Below are positions 34,787 to 44,355 of a DNA stretch of 64,000 bases, piece after piece. The stretch comes from DATCHW01 sp963806045 (GTDB taxonomy: Bacteria > Bacteroidota > Ignavibacteria > Tepidaquicellales > Tepidaquicellaceae): assembly GCA_963806045.1 (NCBI GenBank), contig CAWDWP010000015.1:186001-250000 (forward strand). Direction: 5' to 3'. A model generated the notes under the pieces. It saw only the letters and a list, made by a program, of their open reading frames with translations. It ran no database searches and had not been told where the DNA came from. The translations under genes were made by a program, and so were the position numbers. Numbering within the stretch: position 1 is the stretch's first letter; each line of letters begins with the position of its first letter.

Positions 34787-35773
34787 ATGGAAAAAAGAAA
34801 ACTCGGAACTCAGGGATTGGAAGTCTCCTCCATAGGTCTTGGCTGCATGGGTATGTCTGAATTCTATGGAACAAGTGACAAAAAGGAAAGCCTTCGTACT
34901 CTTCATCGTGCACTGGAACTCGGAATAGATTTCCTCGATACTGCTGATTCCTACGGTCCTTTCAAAAACGAAGAACTTTTGGGAACATTCCTTAAAGGAA
35001 GACGCAATCAAATCAAACTCGCAACGAAATTCGGAATTAAACGATCAGGTGATATGACGGAAAGAAACATAGATGGAAGTCCGGACTATGTCCGGGCAGC
35101 TTGTGAGGCTTCGCTCAAACGCCTGAATACGGATTACATTGATTTGTATTATCTTCATCGGGTAGATTCTAATGTACCGATTGAGGAAACAGTGGGTGCA
35201 ATGTCACAACTTGTCAAATCCGGCAAAGTAAAATATATCGGACTATCCGAAGCAAGTACGAATACTATAAAACGTGCGCATAAGATACATCCTCTGTCTG
35301 CTCTTCAATCTGAATATTCACTGTGGACAAGAGATGTGGAAGAAGATATTTTAACTACACTTCGCAGCCTTGGCATAGGGTTAGTTGCTTACAGTCCTCT
35401 CGGCAGAGGATTTCTTACTGGAAACATAAAAAATTCTGACGATCTGGCTGAAGATGATTTCCGAAGATATACACCAAGATTTGTCGGAGAACATTTTAAA
35501 AAAAACCTTTCTCTTCTCAGAAAAATTGAAACTTTTGCCAACCGTAAAAGATGCACACCTGCGCAATTAGCGCTCGCATGGGTACTGGCGCAGGGAAAGG
35601 ACATCGTTCCAATACCGGGAACCAAGCGCGTAAAATTTCTCGAAGATAATTCAGGTGCTCTTAGAATAAAATTATCTAAAGAAGAGATGATGGAAATTGA
35701 CGGAATTTTTCCGAAAAATGTTGCGGCAGGTTTGAGATATCCCGAAGCATCTATGAAATTTCTTAATAACTAA
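34787..35773 (+). CDS. Aldo/keto reductase
   Basis: 328 aa TIM-barrel protein. Catalytic tetrad visible: D51 (FLDTADSYG), Y56, K81 (LATKFG) and H124 (YYLHR). Closest in style to the AKR13/YhdN-type reductases (MEKRKLGTQGLEVSSIGLGCMGMS, NADPH-binding PIPGTKR near residue 283). Reduces aldehydes or ketones using NADPH; substrate cannot be told. Monocistronic. Confidence 0.93.
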   Translation: MEKRKLGTQGLEVSSIGLGCMGMSEFYGTSDKKESLRTLHRALELGIDFLDTADSYGPFKNEELLGTFLKGRRNQIKLATKFGIKRSGDMTERNIDGSPDYVRAACEASLKRLNTDYIDLYYLHRVDSNVPIEETVGAMSQLVKSGKVKYIGLSEASTNTIKRAHKIHPLSALQSEYSLWTRDVEEDILTTLRSLGIGLVAYSPLGRGFLTGNIKNSDDLAEDDFRRYTPRFVGEHFKKNLSLLRKIETFANRKRCTPAQLALAWVLAQGKDIVPIPGTKRVKFLEDNSGALRIKLSKEEMMEIDGIFPKNVAAGLRYPEASMKFLNN

Positions 35774-35774
35774 A

Positions 35775-35803
35775 CCCATATCCGGGTTTTTAAGGGATAT
35801 GGG
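35775..35803. terminator. Hairpin between convergent aldo/keto reductase and hydrolase genes
   Basis: CCCATATCC (35775-35783) and GGATATGGG (35795-35803), perfect 9-bp stem with an 11-nt loop, between convergent genes. T tract on the plus side is weak; may serve both strands. Confidence 0.5.
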
Positions 35804-35819
35804 CTTAACTAAATAAATT

Positions 35820-37595
35820 CTATTTCTTTTTTGCTTTAAAAACGCCATTTGGCTGATTAAAAACTGCTTCAGTTATTTTGCCGTCTTCTTCAGTAAATTT
35901 TAAGCTGTAACCATCCAGATTTTTTAGGTTGAATTCATTATTCCCAATTGGTACTAATTCATAAACCGGCTGACCGGGAACTACGGCTGTCAGTGTGGTT
36001 GGATTCCTCAAAGATATCGTTATTACTGTCCCCATGATTTCATATTCACCTGTAAATTTTTGCAAACTCACCTCATCAAGTTTTTTCACATCTACGGCAC
36101 GCTTGAATTCAATATCCTTCACACCATCCTGCAATGGCATTGTAAATCTGTCAATTTCACCTTTTGTATTCGTTAAAAAAGTTAATTTAAGTTTCGGTAT
36201 TAATCCATCTTCAACAGTTTCAAAAATATCATAATGATAATGATTCAATTTCCCTTTCATGGAATGGAAATCCCCTACAAGCTCATTATCTTCCATTAAA
36301 ATATTAACGTTTCCATAACCCGGGTTTTCAAATTTCCCCGTATAAGACTCGAGTGGATGGGACGGACTTGTTCCTTCTACCTGATTGGGGTCTTTTTTAT
36401 CTTTTTCATCCTTCATAGCTTCCTTCATTTTCCTGATATCTGCAATTAATTTCTGATTCCAGTCTATTTCACTTAAACCCAGCACTCTATCAATTGCATA
36501 GTTCCTGACGACAGAAGGAAAAGAAGTTCCATCCATATTAGTCAGTACAACTATTCCTGCACTGTCTCTGGGCAGCAGGCAAACCGAAGCTGAGAATCCG
36601 TCAATGTTTCCTCCGTGTTCAACCCTGAGATGACCTCTGTAAGATGTTATCATCCATCCCATTCCATATGAACTATAGAAAACTTCATCGCTCATACCAC
36701 CCGGTATAACCATTTGCGGAGTGTGCGTTTGCGATAAAGTGCCATCCGAAATTATTTGTTTATCATTAAACTTACCTCCGTTTATTTGCAGCATTACCCA
36801 GTTTGACATATCGGTAACATTCGAATTTATAGAACCTGCAGGACCCATAGCGTCGATGCTTCTGAATGGTATTTCGTTTACAACATCTTTCACTTCTCTA
36901 TAGGGCTTCGAATAATCTGTAGATTTCTGCGATTCATAAATAGAAAAATTTGTGGATTTCATATTTAACGGGTCAAGAATTTTACTCTTCACAAAATTTT
37001 CCCAGCTTACACCGCTTACTTTTTCTACAAGATATCCAGCTGCAGCAAACATTCCATTCTGATACTGCCACACTTCCCTGAATCCATGACTTGGTTCCAG
37101 ATATCTCAATCTTTCTATCATATCTTTTCTCGGAATATCGTCTGCTCCGTACCATGCAAAGTCGTGTCTGGGCAATCCCGACCTGTGGCAAAGCAAATCT
37201 CTTGCAGTTATATGCTCGGTTACATAATTATCAAATAATTTAAATTCGGGCATATAATCAATCACAGGTTTATCTAAATCTAGTTTACTTTCGTCAACAA
37301 GCAGGCATACTGCCGCAGATGTAAATGCCTTTGTGCAGGAACCGATTGCAAATAATGTGTTTTCCGTAACGGGCAATTGATTCTTTACATCCCGATATCC
37401 AAATCCTTTTATAAATATAACTTTCCCGTTCTTCACAATCGCTACAGCACAACCCTGAAGATTCCAGTCCTTCATTGCTTTTTCAACATATTGCTCAAAT
37501 CCGTCAAGCTTTACATCTTCGTTAATCTGTGGAAATGATTGCGATGAAAGAACTAAAAGGATTAATACTGCGAAAATTTTAATATAGTTTTTCAT
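35820..37595 (-). CDS. Serine hydrolase of the beta-lactamase (class C) family with DUF3471
   Basis: 591 aa. Signal peptide (FAVLILLVLSSQSFPQ). Class C-like catalytic set: S86-x-x-K89 (AIGSCTKAF), Y178-x-N180 (WQYQNGMFAAAG) and VEHGGNIDG replacing KTG, as in D-aminopeptidase/esterase members. The C-terminal 170 residues (YTGKFENPGYGNV, FTGEYEIMGTVI, LKNLDGYSLKFTEEDG) are a DUF3471-type beta domain. Probably acts on peptides or esters in the periplasm rather than as a resistance enzyme. Single gene. Confidence 0.88.
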   Translation of the reverse strand: MKNYIKIFAVLILLVLSSQSFPQINEDVKLDGFEQYVEKAMKDWNLQGCAVAIVKNGKVIFIKGFGYRDVKNQLPVTENTLFAIGSCTKAFTSAAVCLLVDESKLDLDKPVIDYMPEFKLFDNYVTEHITARDLLCHRSGLPRHDFAWYGADDIPRKDMIERLRYLEPSHGFREVWQYQNGMFAAAGYLVEKVSGVSWENFVKSKILDPLNMKSTNFSIYESQKSTDYSKPYREVKDVVNEIPFRSIDAMGPAGSINSNVTDMSNWVMLQINGGKFNDKQIISDGTLSQTHTPQMVIPGGMSDEVFYSSYGMGWMITSYRGHLRVEHGGNIDGFSASVCLLPRDSAGIVVLTNMDGTSFPSVVRNYAIDRVLGLSEIDWNQKLIADIRKMKEAMKDEKDKKDPNQVEGTSPSHPLESYTGKFENPGYGNVNILMEDNELVGDFHSMKGKLNHYHYDIFETVEDGLIPKLKLTFLTNTKGEIDRFTMPLQDGVKDIEFKRAVDVKKLDEVSLQKFTGEYEIMGTVITISLRNPTTLTAVVPGQPVYELVPIGNNEFNLKNLDGYSLKFTEEDGKITEAVFNQPNGVFKAKKK

Positions 37596-37756
37596 ATGAT
37601 ATAATAATATTAATAGGTTAATAGATTAGACGCATTAATATAAATTTTGTTGCAAATAATGTTATAATAATCATTTAACTTATCAATTCAATAATACTTT
37701 TATATATTAAATAATAATAAAAAATGCCATATTTTAAAAAATATAAATATACTATA

Positions 37757-39823
37757 ATGAAAAAAACTTATTCTATACTCTTCGTTATTAGTTTAATTTC
37801 CGTAATCTCTTTCCAAAATCTATTTGCACAATGGACATATACAAATGGACCGTACGGAGCATCTGTTCAGGCATTCGCAGTTAAAGATTCCTATGTCTTT
37901 GCAGGAACAGGCGGAGGCGGAGTTTATGTTTCAACAAATAACGGAACAAACTGGACAGCTTCAAATTCCGGGTTATCAGCTACAAATATTTATTCGTTTG
38001 CCGTTCTGGGAAATAATATCTATGCGGGAGCATATGGAGGTTGCTTTATGTCAACCAATAACGGGACAAACTGGACCGCTGTGAATTCAGGACTTACTGC
38101 AAGCGATGTCCACGCCCTTGCTGTCAGCGGAAATAACTTATTCGCAGGAACATTTTCAGGTGCATTTCTTTCAACTAATAATGGAACTAACTGGATATCG
38201 ATAAACAATGGTTTAACTACTACTACAGTCCAGGCTCTTTCAGTAATCGGTACAAATGTTTTTGCCGGTACATTCGGAGGAGGCGTATATCAAACAACGA
38301 ACAATGGAACCAACTGGGTGCTCGCAAGCGGCGGTCTTGGAAGTATTTATATATATGGACTGACTTCAAGCGGAACAAATTTGTTTGCATCCGGTTCAGG
38401 TGTTTACTTTTCTGCAGACTCAGGAAAAACCTGGACTACTATTATTTCAGGTTTGACCAATACTAATGTTCTTTCACTCAGTGCAGGCGGAAATTATTTA
38501 TATGCAGGAACTTCCGGTTCAGGTGTTTTTGCTTCAACTAATAACGGACAGTTATGGTATCCTGCAAATTCGGGAATGAGCGGTGCAATAACGCAAGCAG
38601 TTTATGCGTCGGGTACAAATGTATTTGCCGGAACTCAGGGCGGAGCATATTATTCTTCAAATAATGGTTCAAACTGGTCTGCTGTCAACAATGGAATGAG
38701 ATACCTGCTTTGCCAGGGAATTGCATCATTCAATAATAATATCTACTGCGCCACCTGGGGAAATGGTGTTGCTATGTCAACCGATAATGGCACAAGCTGG
38801 ACACTTGCCAATAATGGTATAACCAATGCGATTGCTTCATCATTCGCATCTCTCGGAAGCACTTTTTATGCGGGAACACAGGGCGGAGTCTTCAAGACCA
38901 CTGATAACGGTTCCTCCTGGACTGCGTCAAACAATGGACTTACGGATTTACAGCTTTTCACTCTCGGAGTTAATAATTCAAATTTATATGCCGGTGCGGG
39001 AAGCGGAGTATTTTATTCTTCAGACGGCGGTGCTCTTTGGTCAAAAATAAGCACAGGTCTTCCCGCTTATCCTGTCTATGCACTTGCATTCATAGGGAAT
39101 AATATCTTCGCCGGTCTCTGGGGACAGGGAGTTTATACATCAACAGATAACGGACAATCCTGGAGCTCGGCAAATAACGGATTAACAAATAATATTGTTA
39201 TAACACTGGCTGTAAATGGAACTGACTTGTTCGCAGGAACCACAGCCGGATTATTCAAATCAACAGATTTAGGTCACTCCTGGGCATTAGCCACCGGCGG
39301 ACTCGGCACCACTTACATATTATATATTTATTCATACAACTCGAATCTATTTGCAGGTACTTGGGGCGGAGGTGTATATTATTCCTCGAACAGCGGAGCA
39401 AACTGGAGTAATGTTAGTACTGGTCTGCTGAATCTTGATGACAGAGCATTAACAGTTTTTAATTCAAATCTCTATGTTGCTTCAGTGGGTGGAGTGTGGA
39501 AACGACCTTTAAATCAGATTGTATCAGTAAATCAAATATCAAACATAATTCCTGAATCATTTAATCTTTATCAAAATTATCCGAACCCATTCAATCCGGT
39601 AACAAAAATAAAATTCGATATCCCTTCAAACTCAGTAGGACAGACATTCCTGTCTGTCTATGATATACTCGGCCGTGAAGTAGCAATACTTGTGAAAGAA
39701 AAATTACAACCCGGAAATTACGAAGTATCTTTCGATGCGAGTCAGTTATCGAGTGGAACTTATTTTTATAAGTTATCTACCGGTAATTTTGTAGAAACAA
39801 AGAAAATGATAATTATGAAATGA
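37757..39823 (+). CDS. Large beta-propeller secreted protein with T9SS sorting domain
   Basis: 688 aa from ATG 37757 (an upstream ATG at 37724 lacks a signal-peptide reason). Signal peptide (YSILFVISLISVISFQNLFAQ), then about 14 repeats of roughly 40 residues of the form xxxSTNNGTNWTxxNxGLxxxxVxxLAVxGNNIFAGT, a YCF48/BNR-like propeller. C-terminus is a type IX sorting domain (YQNYPNPFNPVTKIKFDIP ... GTYFYKL ... KKMIIMK) interrupted by the peptide VGQTFLSV, encoded by the palindromic mini-repeat at 39639. A surface adhesin-like role is a guess. Confidence 0.88.
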   Translation: MKKTYSILFVISLISVISFQNLFAQWTYTNGPYGASVQAFAVKDSYVFAGTGGGGVYVSTNNGTNWTASNSGLSATNIYSFAVLGNNIYAGAYGGCFMSTNNGTNWTAVNSGLTASDVHALAVSGNNLFAGTFSGAFLSTNNGTNWISINNGLTTTTVQALSVIGTNVFAGTFGGGVYQTTNNGTNWVLASGGLGSIYIYGLTSSGTNLFASGSGVYFSADSGKTWTTIISGLTNTNVLSLSAGGNYLYAGTSGSGVFASTNNGQLWYPANSGMSGAITQAVYASGTNVFAGTQGGAYYSSNNGSNWSAVNNGMRYLLCQGIASFNNNIYCATWGNGVAMSTDNGTSWTLANNGITNAIASSFASLGSTFYAGTQGGVFKTTDNGSSWTASNNGLTDLQLFTLGVNNSNLYAGAGSGVFYSSDGGALWSKISTGLPAYPVYALAFIGNNIFAGLWGQGVYTSTDNGQSWSSANNGLTNNIVITLAVNGTDLFAGTTAGLFKSTDLGHSWALATGGLGTTYILYIYSYNSNLFAGTWGGGVYYSSNSGANWSNVSTGLLNLDDRALTVFNSNLYVASVGGVWKRPLNQIVSVNQISNIIPESFNLYQNYPNPFNPVTKIKFDIPSNSVGQTFLSVYDILGREVAILVKEKLQPGNYEVSFDASQLSSGTYFYKLSTGNFVETKKMIIMK
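39639..39658. repeat. In-frame palindromic mini-repeat, copy 1
   Basis: GACAGACATTCCTGTCTGTC: 8-bp perfect inverted arms with a TTCC loop, inside the coding sequence for a T9SS sorting domain, giving the peptide GQTFLSV. Identical to 42221-42240. Confidence 0.85.
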
Positions 39824-39841
39824 CAATTTACTTATAAACTG

Positions 39842-39877
39842 AAGTCCCGATCACTAATCATATCGGGACTTTTTTTA
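39842..39877 (+). terminator. Intrinsic terminator
   Basis: AAGTCCCGAT (39842-39851), 10-nt loop, ATCGGGACTT (39862-39871), then TTTTTT. Strong rho-independent terminator 19 bases after the propeller gene stop. Confidence 0.92.
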
Positions 39878-39996
39878 ATATCTAGCATATTTACTTACAG
39901 ATTCTTACCAATATATCTATACTCCCCACTCAGTTATATTGCAATTGAACCTTCAATTAAGATTCGATATTTTTGAATTACATTAAACTAAATCTT

Positions 39997-42405
39997 ATGA
40001 AAAAATATATATTCCTTGGATTCCTGCCATTGGTTATCATTCTTCTTTTTGGTTTTGTTTTTAATTCGCAAAACATAACCCAAAATAATTATAAAAAAGT
40101 AAAAATTTATATTTCGTCTGCATCTGATATTCAGGATCTGCTGAATAAAGGTATTTCTGCAGATGAACACTGGGGTAATGTAAAGGATGGCATTATACTT
40201 GAGATGAGTAATGATGAATTCGCAAAATTAAAAACGCTCGGATACAGATATGAAGTACTCGTAGACGATCTGAATGAGCATTATAATAATAGAAAACCTT
40301 TAACACTTGCCGAGATGCAAAACAGTAAAGAATTGATGCAAATAGATAACATAACAACATATACTCTTGGAACCATGGGTGGTTTTCATAAATATTCCGA
40401 AGTAATTTCAGTACTTGATACACTGAGGGCACTTTTTCCAAATCTCATATCATTAAAACAAAATCTCGGAACTTCCTGGGAAAGCAGGACAATATGGGCA
40501 GTTAAAATTTCCGATAATCCTGATGTAGATGAATCTGCAACCGAACCCGGAATTTATTTCGACGGACTTCACCACGCCCGCGAACCAATGTCAATGGAAG
40601 TCCAATTATATTACATGTATTGGCTTTGCGAAAATTATGCAACGAATCCCGAAGCAGCATATCTTGTGAATAACAGAGAAATATTTTTCGTCCCCATAGT
40701 GAACGTTGATGGATATGTCTATAACCAAACCACTAATCCCAATGGAGGCGGCGACTGGCGCAAAAACCGAAGGAATAATGGAACGTCATACGGTGTCGAT
40801 TTAAACAGAAACTACAGCTATGGATGGGGATACAATAGCGGTTCAAGCGGTGACCCGAATTCGGATACTTACCGCGGACCGAGTGCATTTTCCGAACCTG
40901 AATCAAGTGCAATCCGGGATTTTCTTCTTTTGAAGCATCCGAAAATTGGAATTTCACTTCATTCAGTTGCAGGTACTATTCTTAATCCTTACAGCTATTG
41001 CGATACTGTTATTAAGTATGAAGTCTATCAGGATTATAGTTCTGAATTCGGTCCGACTAATATGTATTTATATGGAACTGTAAAAGAAATGCTTGCGTAT
41101 TATTCAAGTGGTACAACCCGTGATTATATGCACGTTACAGGGACTTATGGCTGGACAGTTGAAATATCCGGTTCCGATTTCTGGCCTGCGTCAAGTGAGA
41201 TTATTCCGCTCAATAATCTGAATCTTCCAATGATGAAATATATCAGCTGGGTTGGAGGTGCTTATCCTAAAATGCAGAATTTCAATATTCCCGGAAAAGG
41301 ATGGGCTGGAAAGAATGATACATTACAATTGGGAATTGCTGTCAGAAATAAAGGAGTATCTCAAACATCTAAAAATGTCGTGGTCGAGTTATCTTCGACA
41401 TATGCAAATGCGACTGCTCTTGTAAATTCAGTGAACTATGACAGCATATCCGTCAACCAGATAAAAACAAATAATTCAAATCCTTTTAAATTTAAAATTT
41501 CATCCTCTGCAGTTATTGGTGATAATATGCAGTTCGTTTGCACTATTAAACAGGAGGGTGTTATTGCTTCTAAAGATACATTTTATATTACTGTCGGAAA
41601 AATTGATTCACTATTTTACGATGGCGGAGAAAACGGATGGACTAACTGGACACGAAGCGGAACAGGAAAACAATGGGATACAACTTTTGTATCTTTCTGG
41701 AAGGGTTCAAAATCTTTTGCAGATTCCCGATACGGAAATTCCTCAAACAGTTCGGCAAATTATTTTTCACTAACTCCATCATTTAATCTCTTAAACAGAA
41801 TCAATCCGCGTCTTGAATTTGCAGTAAAATATGCAACTGAACCGGGATATGACTATGCAAGAATACAAATCAGTTCAAACAACGGAACTTCCTGGACGAA
41901 TCTTAGCGGAAGATATACAGCTACTATATCCGGTCAGCCTTCATATGCCGGTTTAAAATACTGGGTTTACGAACAGATTAATTTAAACACTTATATCGGG
42001 CAAACAGTAAAATTCAGATTTTATTATTATACAGACAATGGAACTCCCGGTGATGGAATATACATAGATGATTTCCGGATAGTGGATTATAAAGATAATA
42101 CGAACGGAATTACACAAATCGGAAATGTCTTACCGGATAAATATTCTTTGTATCAAAATTATCCGAACCCATTCAATCCGGTAACAAAAATAAAATTTGA
42201 TATCCCGGCAAACTCAGTAGGACAGACATTCCTGTCTGTCTATGATATACTCGGTCGTGAAGTTGAAATACTCGTGCATGAAAAATTACAACCAGGGACT
42301 TATGAAGTAACATTCAATGCGAGTAAATTACCCAGCGGAACTTATTTTTATAAGTTATCCGCCGGTGATTTTAATGATATAAAAAAATTGGTGATGATTA
42401 AATAA
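39997..42405 (+). CDS. Secreted M14 zinc carboxypeptidase with T9SS sorting domain
   Basis: 802 aa from ATG 39997 (TTG 39973 would be an awkward extension). Signal segment (YIFLGFLPLVIILLFGFVF). M14 domain: zinc ligands H193 and E196 in GLHHAREPMSM, Arg region NRNYSYGWGY, third ligand His in SLHSVAGT, catalytic Glu in TVEISGSDF. It is followed by Ig-like and MAM/jelly-roll-like segments (YDGGENGWTNWTRSG), then the type IX sorting module with the VGQTFLSV insertion. A secreted peptidase for scavenging proteins. Its 3' 250 bp closely match those of the preceding gene. Confidence 0.93.
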   Translation: MKKYIFLGFLPLVIILLFGFVFNSQNITQNNYKKVKIYISSASDIQDLLNKGISADEHWGNVKDGIILEMSNDEFAKLKTLGYRYEVLVDDLNEHYNNRKPLTLAEMQNSKELMQIDNITTYTLGTMGGFHKYSEVISVLDTLRALFPNLISLKQNLGTSWESRTIWAVKISDNPDVDESATEPGIYFDGLHHAREPMSMEVQLYYMYWLCENYATNPEAAYLVNNREIFFVPIVNVDGYVYNQTTNPNGGGDWRKNRRNNGTSYGVDLNRNYSYGWGYNSGSSGDPNSDTYRGPSAFSEPESSAIRDFLLLKHPKIGISLHSVAGTILNPYSYCDTVIKYEVYQDYSSEFGPTNMYLYGTVKEMLAYYSSGTTRDYMHVTGTYGWTVEISGSDFWPASSEIIPLNNLNLPMMKYISWVGGAYPKMQNFNIPGKGWAGKNDTLQLGIAVRNKGVSQTSKNVVVELSSTYANATALVNSVNYDSISVNQIKTNNSNPFKFKISSSAVIGDNMQFVCTIKQEGVIASKDTFYITVGKIDSLFYDGGENGWTNWTRSGTGKQWDTTFVSFWKGSKSFADSRYGNSSNSSANYFSLTPSFNLLNRINPRLEFAVKYATEPGYDYARIQISSNNGTSWTNLSGRYTATISGQPSYAGLKYWVYEQINLNTYIGQTVKFRFYYYTDNGTPGDGIYIDDFRIVDYKDNTNGITQIGNVLPDKYSLYQNYPNPFNPVTKIKFDIPANSVGQTFLSVYDILGREVEILVHEKLQPGTYEVTFNASKLPSGTYFYKLSAGDFNDIKKLVMIK
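42221..42240. repeat. In-frame palindromic mini-repeat, copy 2
   Basis: Exact copy of the 20-base element at 39639-39658, at the same codon position in another T9SS sorting domain. Confidence 0.85.
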
Positions 42406-42485
42406 GTGATTGCCGTAATAATTCAATTTCTAATTTCGTATTGTTATACTATTTTGATATATCTTAAATTAATTAATGAAAATTT

Positions 42486-42890
42486 ATGAACAACAATTAC
42501 TATCAGGATTATTCCGGAGGGTTTAATAATGTTCCGCCGCCACCTCCCCCACCACCGGCAGTTCCTCCTCCACCGCCGCAGAATTTTAATTCCCAGGGGC
42601 AGTATCAGGCAAATAATCAGAATGCCAGCTCAAATGCAATTATGGCTCTAATATTTGGAATAATAGCATTTATAATTTGTCCTTTCTTCTCAGGAATTGT
42701 AGCCTGGATTATGGGAAGTATAGAACTGTCAAAAATAAAAAGAGGTGAATCATCACAGGCAGGTAAGGGTTTTGCTACAGCTGGTATGTGGCTGGGGATT
42801 GTAAATGTTATTCTTACTGTTCTCGCAATACTTGCTTATATTGTTATCTTAGTGTTTGTATTATCGACAAATACAACACACAGATATTAA
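42486..42890 (+). CDS. DUF4190-like small membrane protein with proline-rich N-terminus
   Basis: 134 aa. Tyr/Gly/Pro-rich cytoplasmic start with two polyproline runs of 8 and 6, then two membrane helices (MALIFGIIAFIICPFFSGIVAWIMG and LGIVNVILTVLAILAYIVILVFVL) separated by the DUF4190 loop GSIELSKIKRGESSQAGKGFATAG. Function unknown; found in many Gram-negative and -positive bacteria. Thirteen bases upstream of dut on the same strand, but no functional link is obvious. Confidence 0.85.
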   Translation: MNNNYYQDYSGGFNNVPPPPPPPPAVPPPPPQNFNSQGQYQANNQNASSNAIMALIFGIIAFIICPFFSGIVAWIMGSIELSKIKRGESSQAGKGFATAGMWLGIVNVILTVLAILAYIVILVFVLSTNTTHRY

Positions 42891-42902
42891 CCGGGAGAAA
42901 AA

Positions 42903-43343
42903 TTGAAATTATTTTATAAAAAAATAAATCCGGAAATTCCCGGATGTGATTTATTATATTCAACAGAAGGTTCTTCGGGAATGGATTTGTCTTCAGCATC
43001 ATTGGAAAATATAATTATCCAACCCGGAGAAACAAAACTAATACCAACAAACCTTATAATCGAAATTCCCAAAGGCTATGAAGGACAGGTAAGACCGAGG
43101 AGCGGACTGGCTCTGAAATTCGGAATAACAGTTTTAAATTCTCCCGGAACAATTGATTGCGATTATCGCGGTGAAGTGAAAGTGCTTCTGATAAACCACG
43201 GAAAAGAAAATTTCACTGTCAAATTCGGTGATAGAATTGCCCAGCTGATAATTTCGAATTATGAAAAGGTGGAGCCGACATTGGTCAAATCTTTAACCGA
43301 TACCGGCAGAGGCAGCGGAGGATATGGAAGCACAGGAATATAA
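42903..43343 (+). CDS. dut: dUTP diphosphatase
   Basis: 146 aa with all five dUTPase motifs: SSGMDLSS, PRSGLALKFG (motif 2), NSPGTIDCDYRGE (motif 3), FGDRIAQLII (motif 4), GRGSGGYGSTG (motif 5). Hydrolyses dUTP to dUMP + PPi. Starts with TTG, preceded by GGGAGA at a proper distance. Its last 20 bases overlap rsmI. Confidence 0.97.
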   Translation: MKLFYKKINPEIPGCDLLYSTEGSSGMDLSSASLENIIIQPGETKLIPTNLIIEIPKGYEGQVRPRSGLALKFGITVLNSPGTIDCDYRGEVKVLLINHGKENFTVKFGDRIAQLIISNYEKVEPTLVKSLTDTGRGSGGYGSTGI

Positions 43344-44046
43344 AACAGGAACTCTGCATTTAGTGTCCACACCAATCGGTAATTATGCTGACCTTACAAT
43401 CAGGGCATATAACACTCTAAGAGATTGTGATTTTGTTATATGCGAAGAATTTAAAGAGGCATCGAAATTATTAAAGTATTTTGAACTAAAAAAAGAATTA
43501 AGACAGCTTGATGAGCATAACGAATCTGAGATTATGGATGAATATATTAATGAATTATTGAGCGGGAAGGAAATCGCTTTGATATCAGATTGCGGAACCC
43601 CTGTATTTGCAGACCCGGGGCTGAAATTGCTTAACAGATGCAGAGAATTGAATATCAAATTAAACTTTATTCCGGGAGCAAACTCTGTTCTTGCAGCAAT
43701 AGTATTATCAGGATTTGATATAAGCAGATTTTATTATATGGGTTTTCTTTCTCCAAAATCAGACATTCGAAAAAAGGAATTAAAAGAATTAATTAGCCTG
43801 AGCAGAACTTTTGTTATTCTTGATACACCTTACAGACTTAAAACTGTTTTATCAGACATAGAAGCAATCTTACCGGAAAGAGATATTTTTATTGGATTTA
43901 ATCTAACGATGGAAGATGAAATACAATTCAGAGGAACAGCAAAAATAATTCTTGAAAAAATCAGGGACATATCCGGCGATGATAATTTTAAAGGAGAATA
44001 TGTGATAGTGGTTAGCAAAGAAATTATAAAACACACCGAAAATTAA
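43324..44046 (+). CDS. rsmI: 16S rRNA (cytidine-1402-2'-O)-methyltransferase
   Basis: 240 aa of the tetrapyrrole methylase-like SAM family: LHLVSTPIGNYADLTIRA, ISDCGTPVFADPG, FIPGANSVLAAIVLSGF and GFLSPKS. Methylates C1402 in the ribosomal decoding centre. Shorter than E. coli RsmI (286) because the C-terminal HTH_AraC-like part is missing. ATG lies inside dut (GGATATGG), overlapping by 20 bases. Confidence 0.92.
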   Translation: MEAQEYKTGTLHLVSTPIGNYADLTIRAYNTLRDCDFVICEEFKEASKLLKYFELKKELRQLDEHNESEIMDEYINELLSGKEIALISDCGTPVFADPGLKLLNRCRELNIKLNFIPGANSVLAAIVLSGFDISRFYYMGFLSPKSDIRKKELKELISLSRTFVILDTPYRLKTVLSDIEAILPERDIFIGFNLTMEDEIQFRGTAKIILEKIRDISGDDNFKGEYVIVVSKEIIKHTEN

Positions 44047-44057
44047 ATTACTGCAAA

Positions 44058-44147
44058 GACTACAAAAGTTTTCAAAACTTTTGTAGTCTCGAACATTGAA
44101 AATCATATTTCTGCAAAAACTACAAAAGTCTTGTAGACTTTTGTAGT
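44058..44147. repeat. Tandem pair of ACTACAAAAGT palindromes
   Basis: First unit: GACTACAAAAGTTTT (44058-44072), C, and its exact complement AAAACTTTTGTAGTC (44074-44088). Second: ACTACAAAAGTC (44119-44130), TTGTA, GACTTTTGTAGT (44136-44147). Flanks CACCGAAAATTA and CTGCAAA also repeat, making units of about 61 bp. Same family as 1031-1191 and 55310-55338. It also can act as the rsmI 3' hairpin. Confidence 0.85.
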
Positions 44148-44355
44148 ATCTTACACCGAAAATTAGACTATAAATAATTATGGTACTTAAATTCACATTA
44201 GACACAAAATGCACCTGTGTTTAAAACGTTTAAAGTGTGTTTTTGCAATGTAACACCTTGATTATAATTAGTTTATTTTTTATCTCTGTGCAGAGCTTGA
44301 TAATTATTATTGGCAAATGAATTGATAAAATTTTTTAATATCCGTAAATTCCCCA

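Noticed and set aside
35820..37595. Antibiotic-resistance beta-lactamase
   Set aside because: HGG replaces KTG and a DUF3471-like C-terminal domain is present, typical of esterase/peptidase members.
44058..44147. CRISPR array or plain terminator after rsmI
   Set aside because: Two hairpins with differing spacers, no T tract and family members elsewhere; better described as dispersed palindromic repeats.
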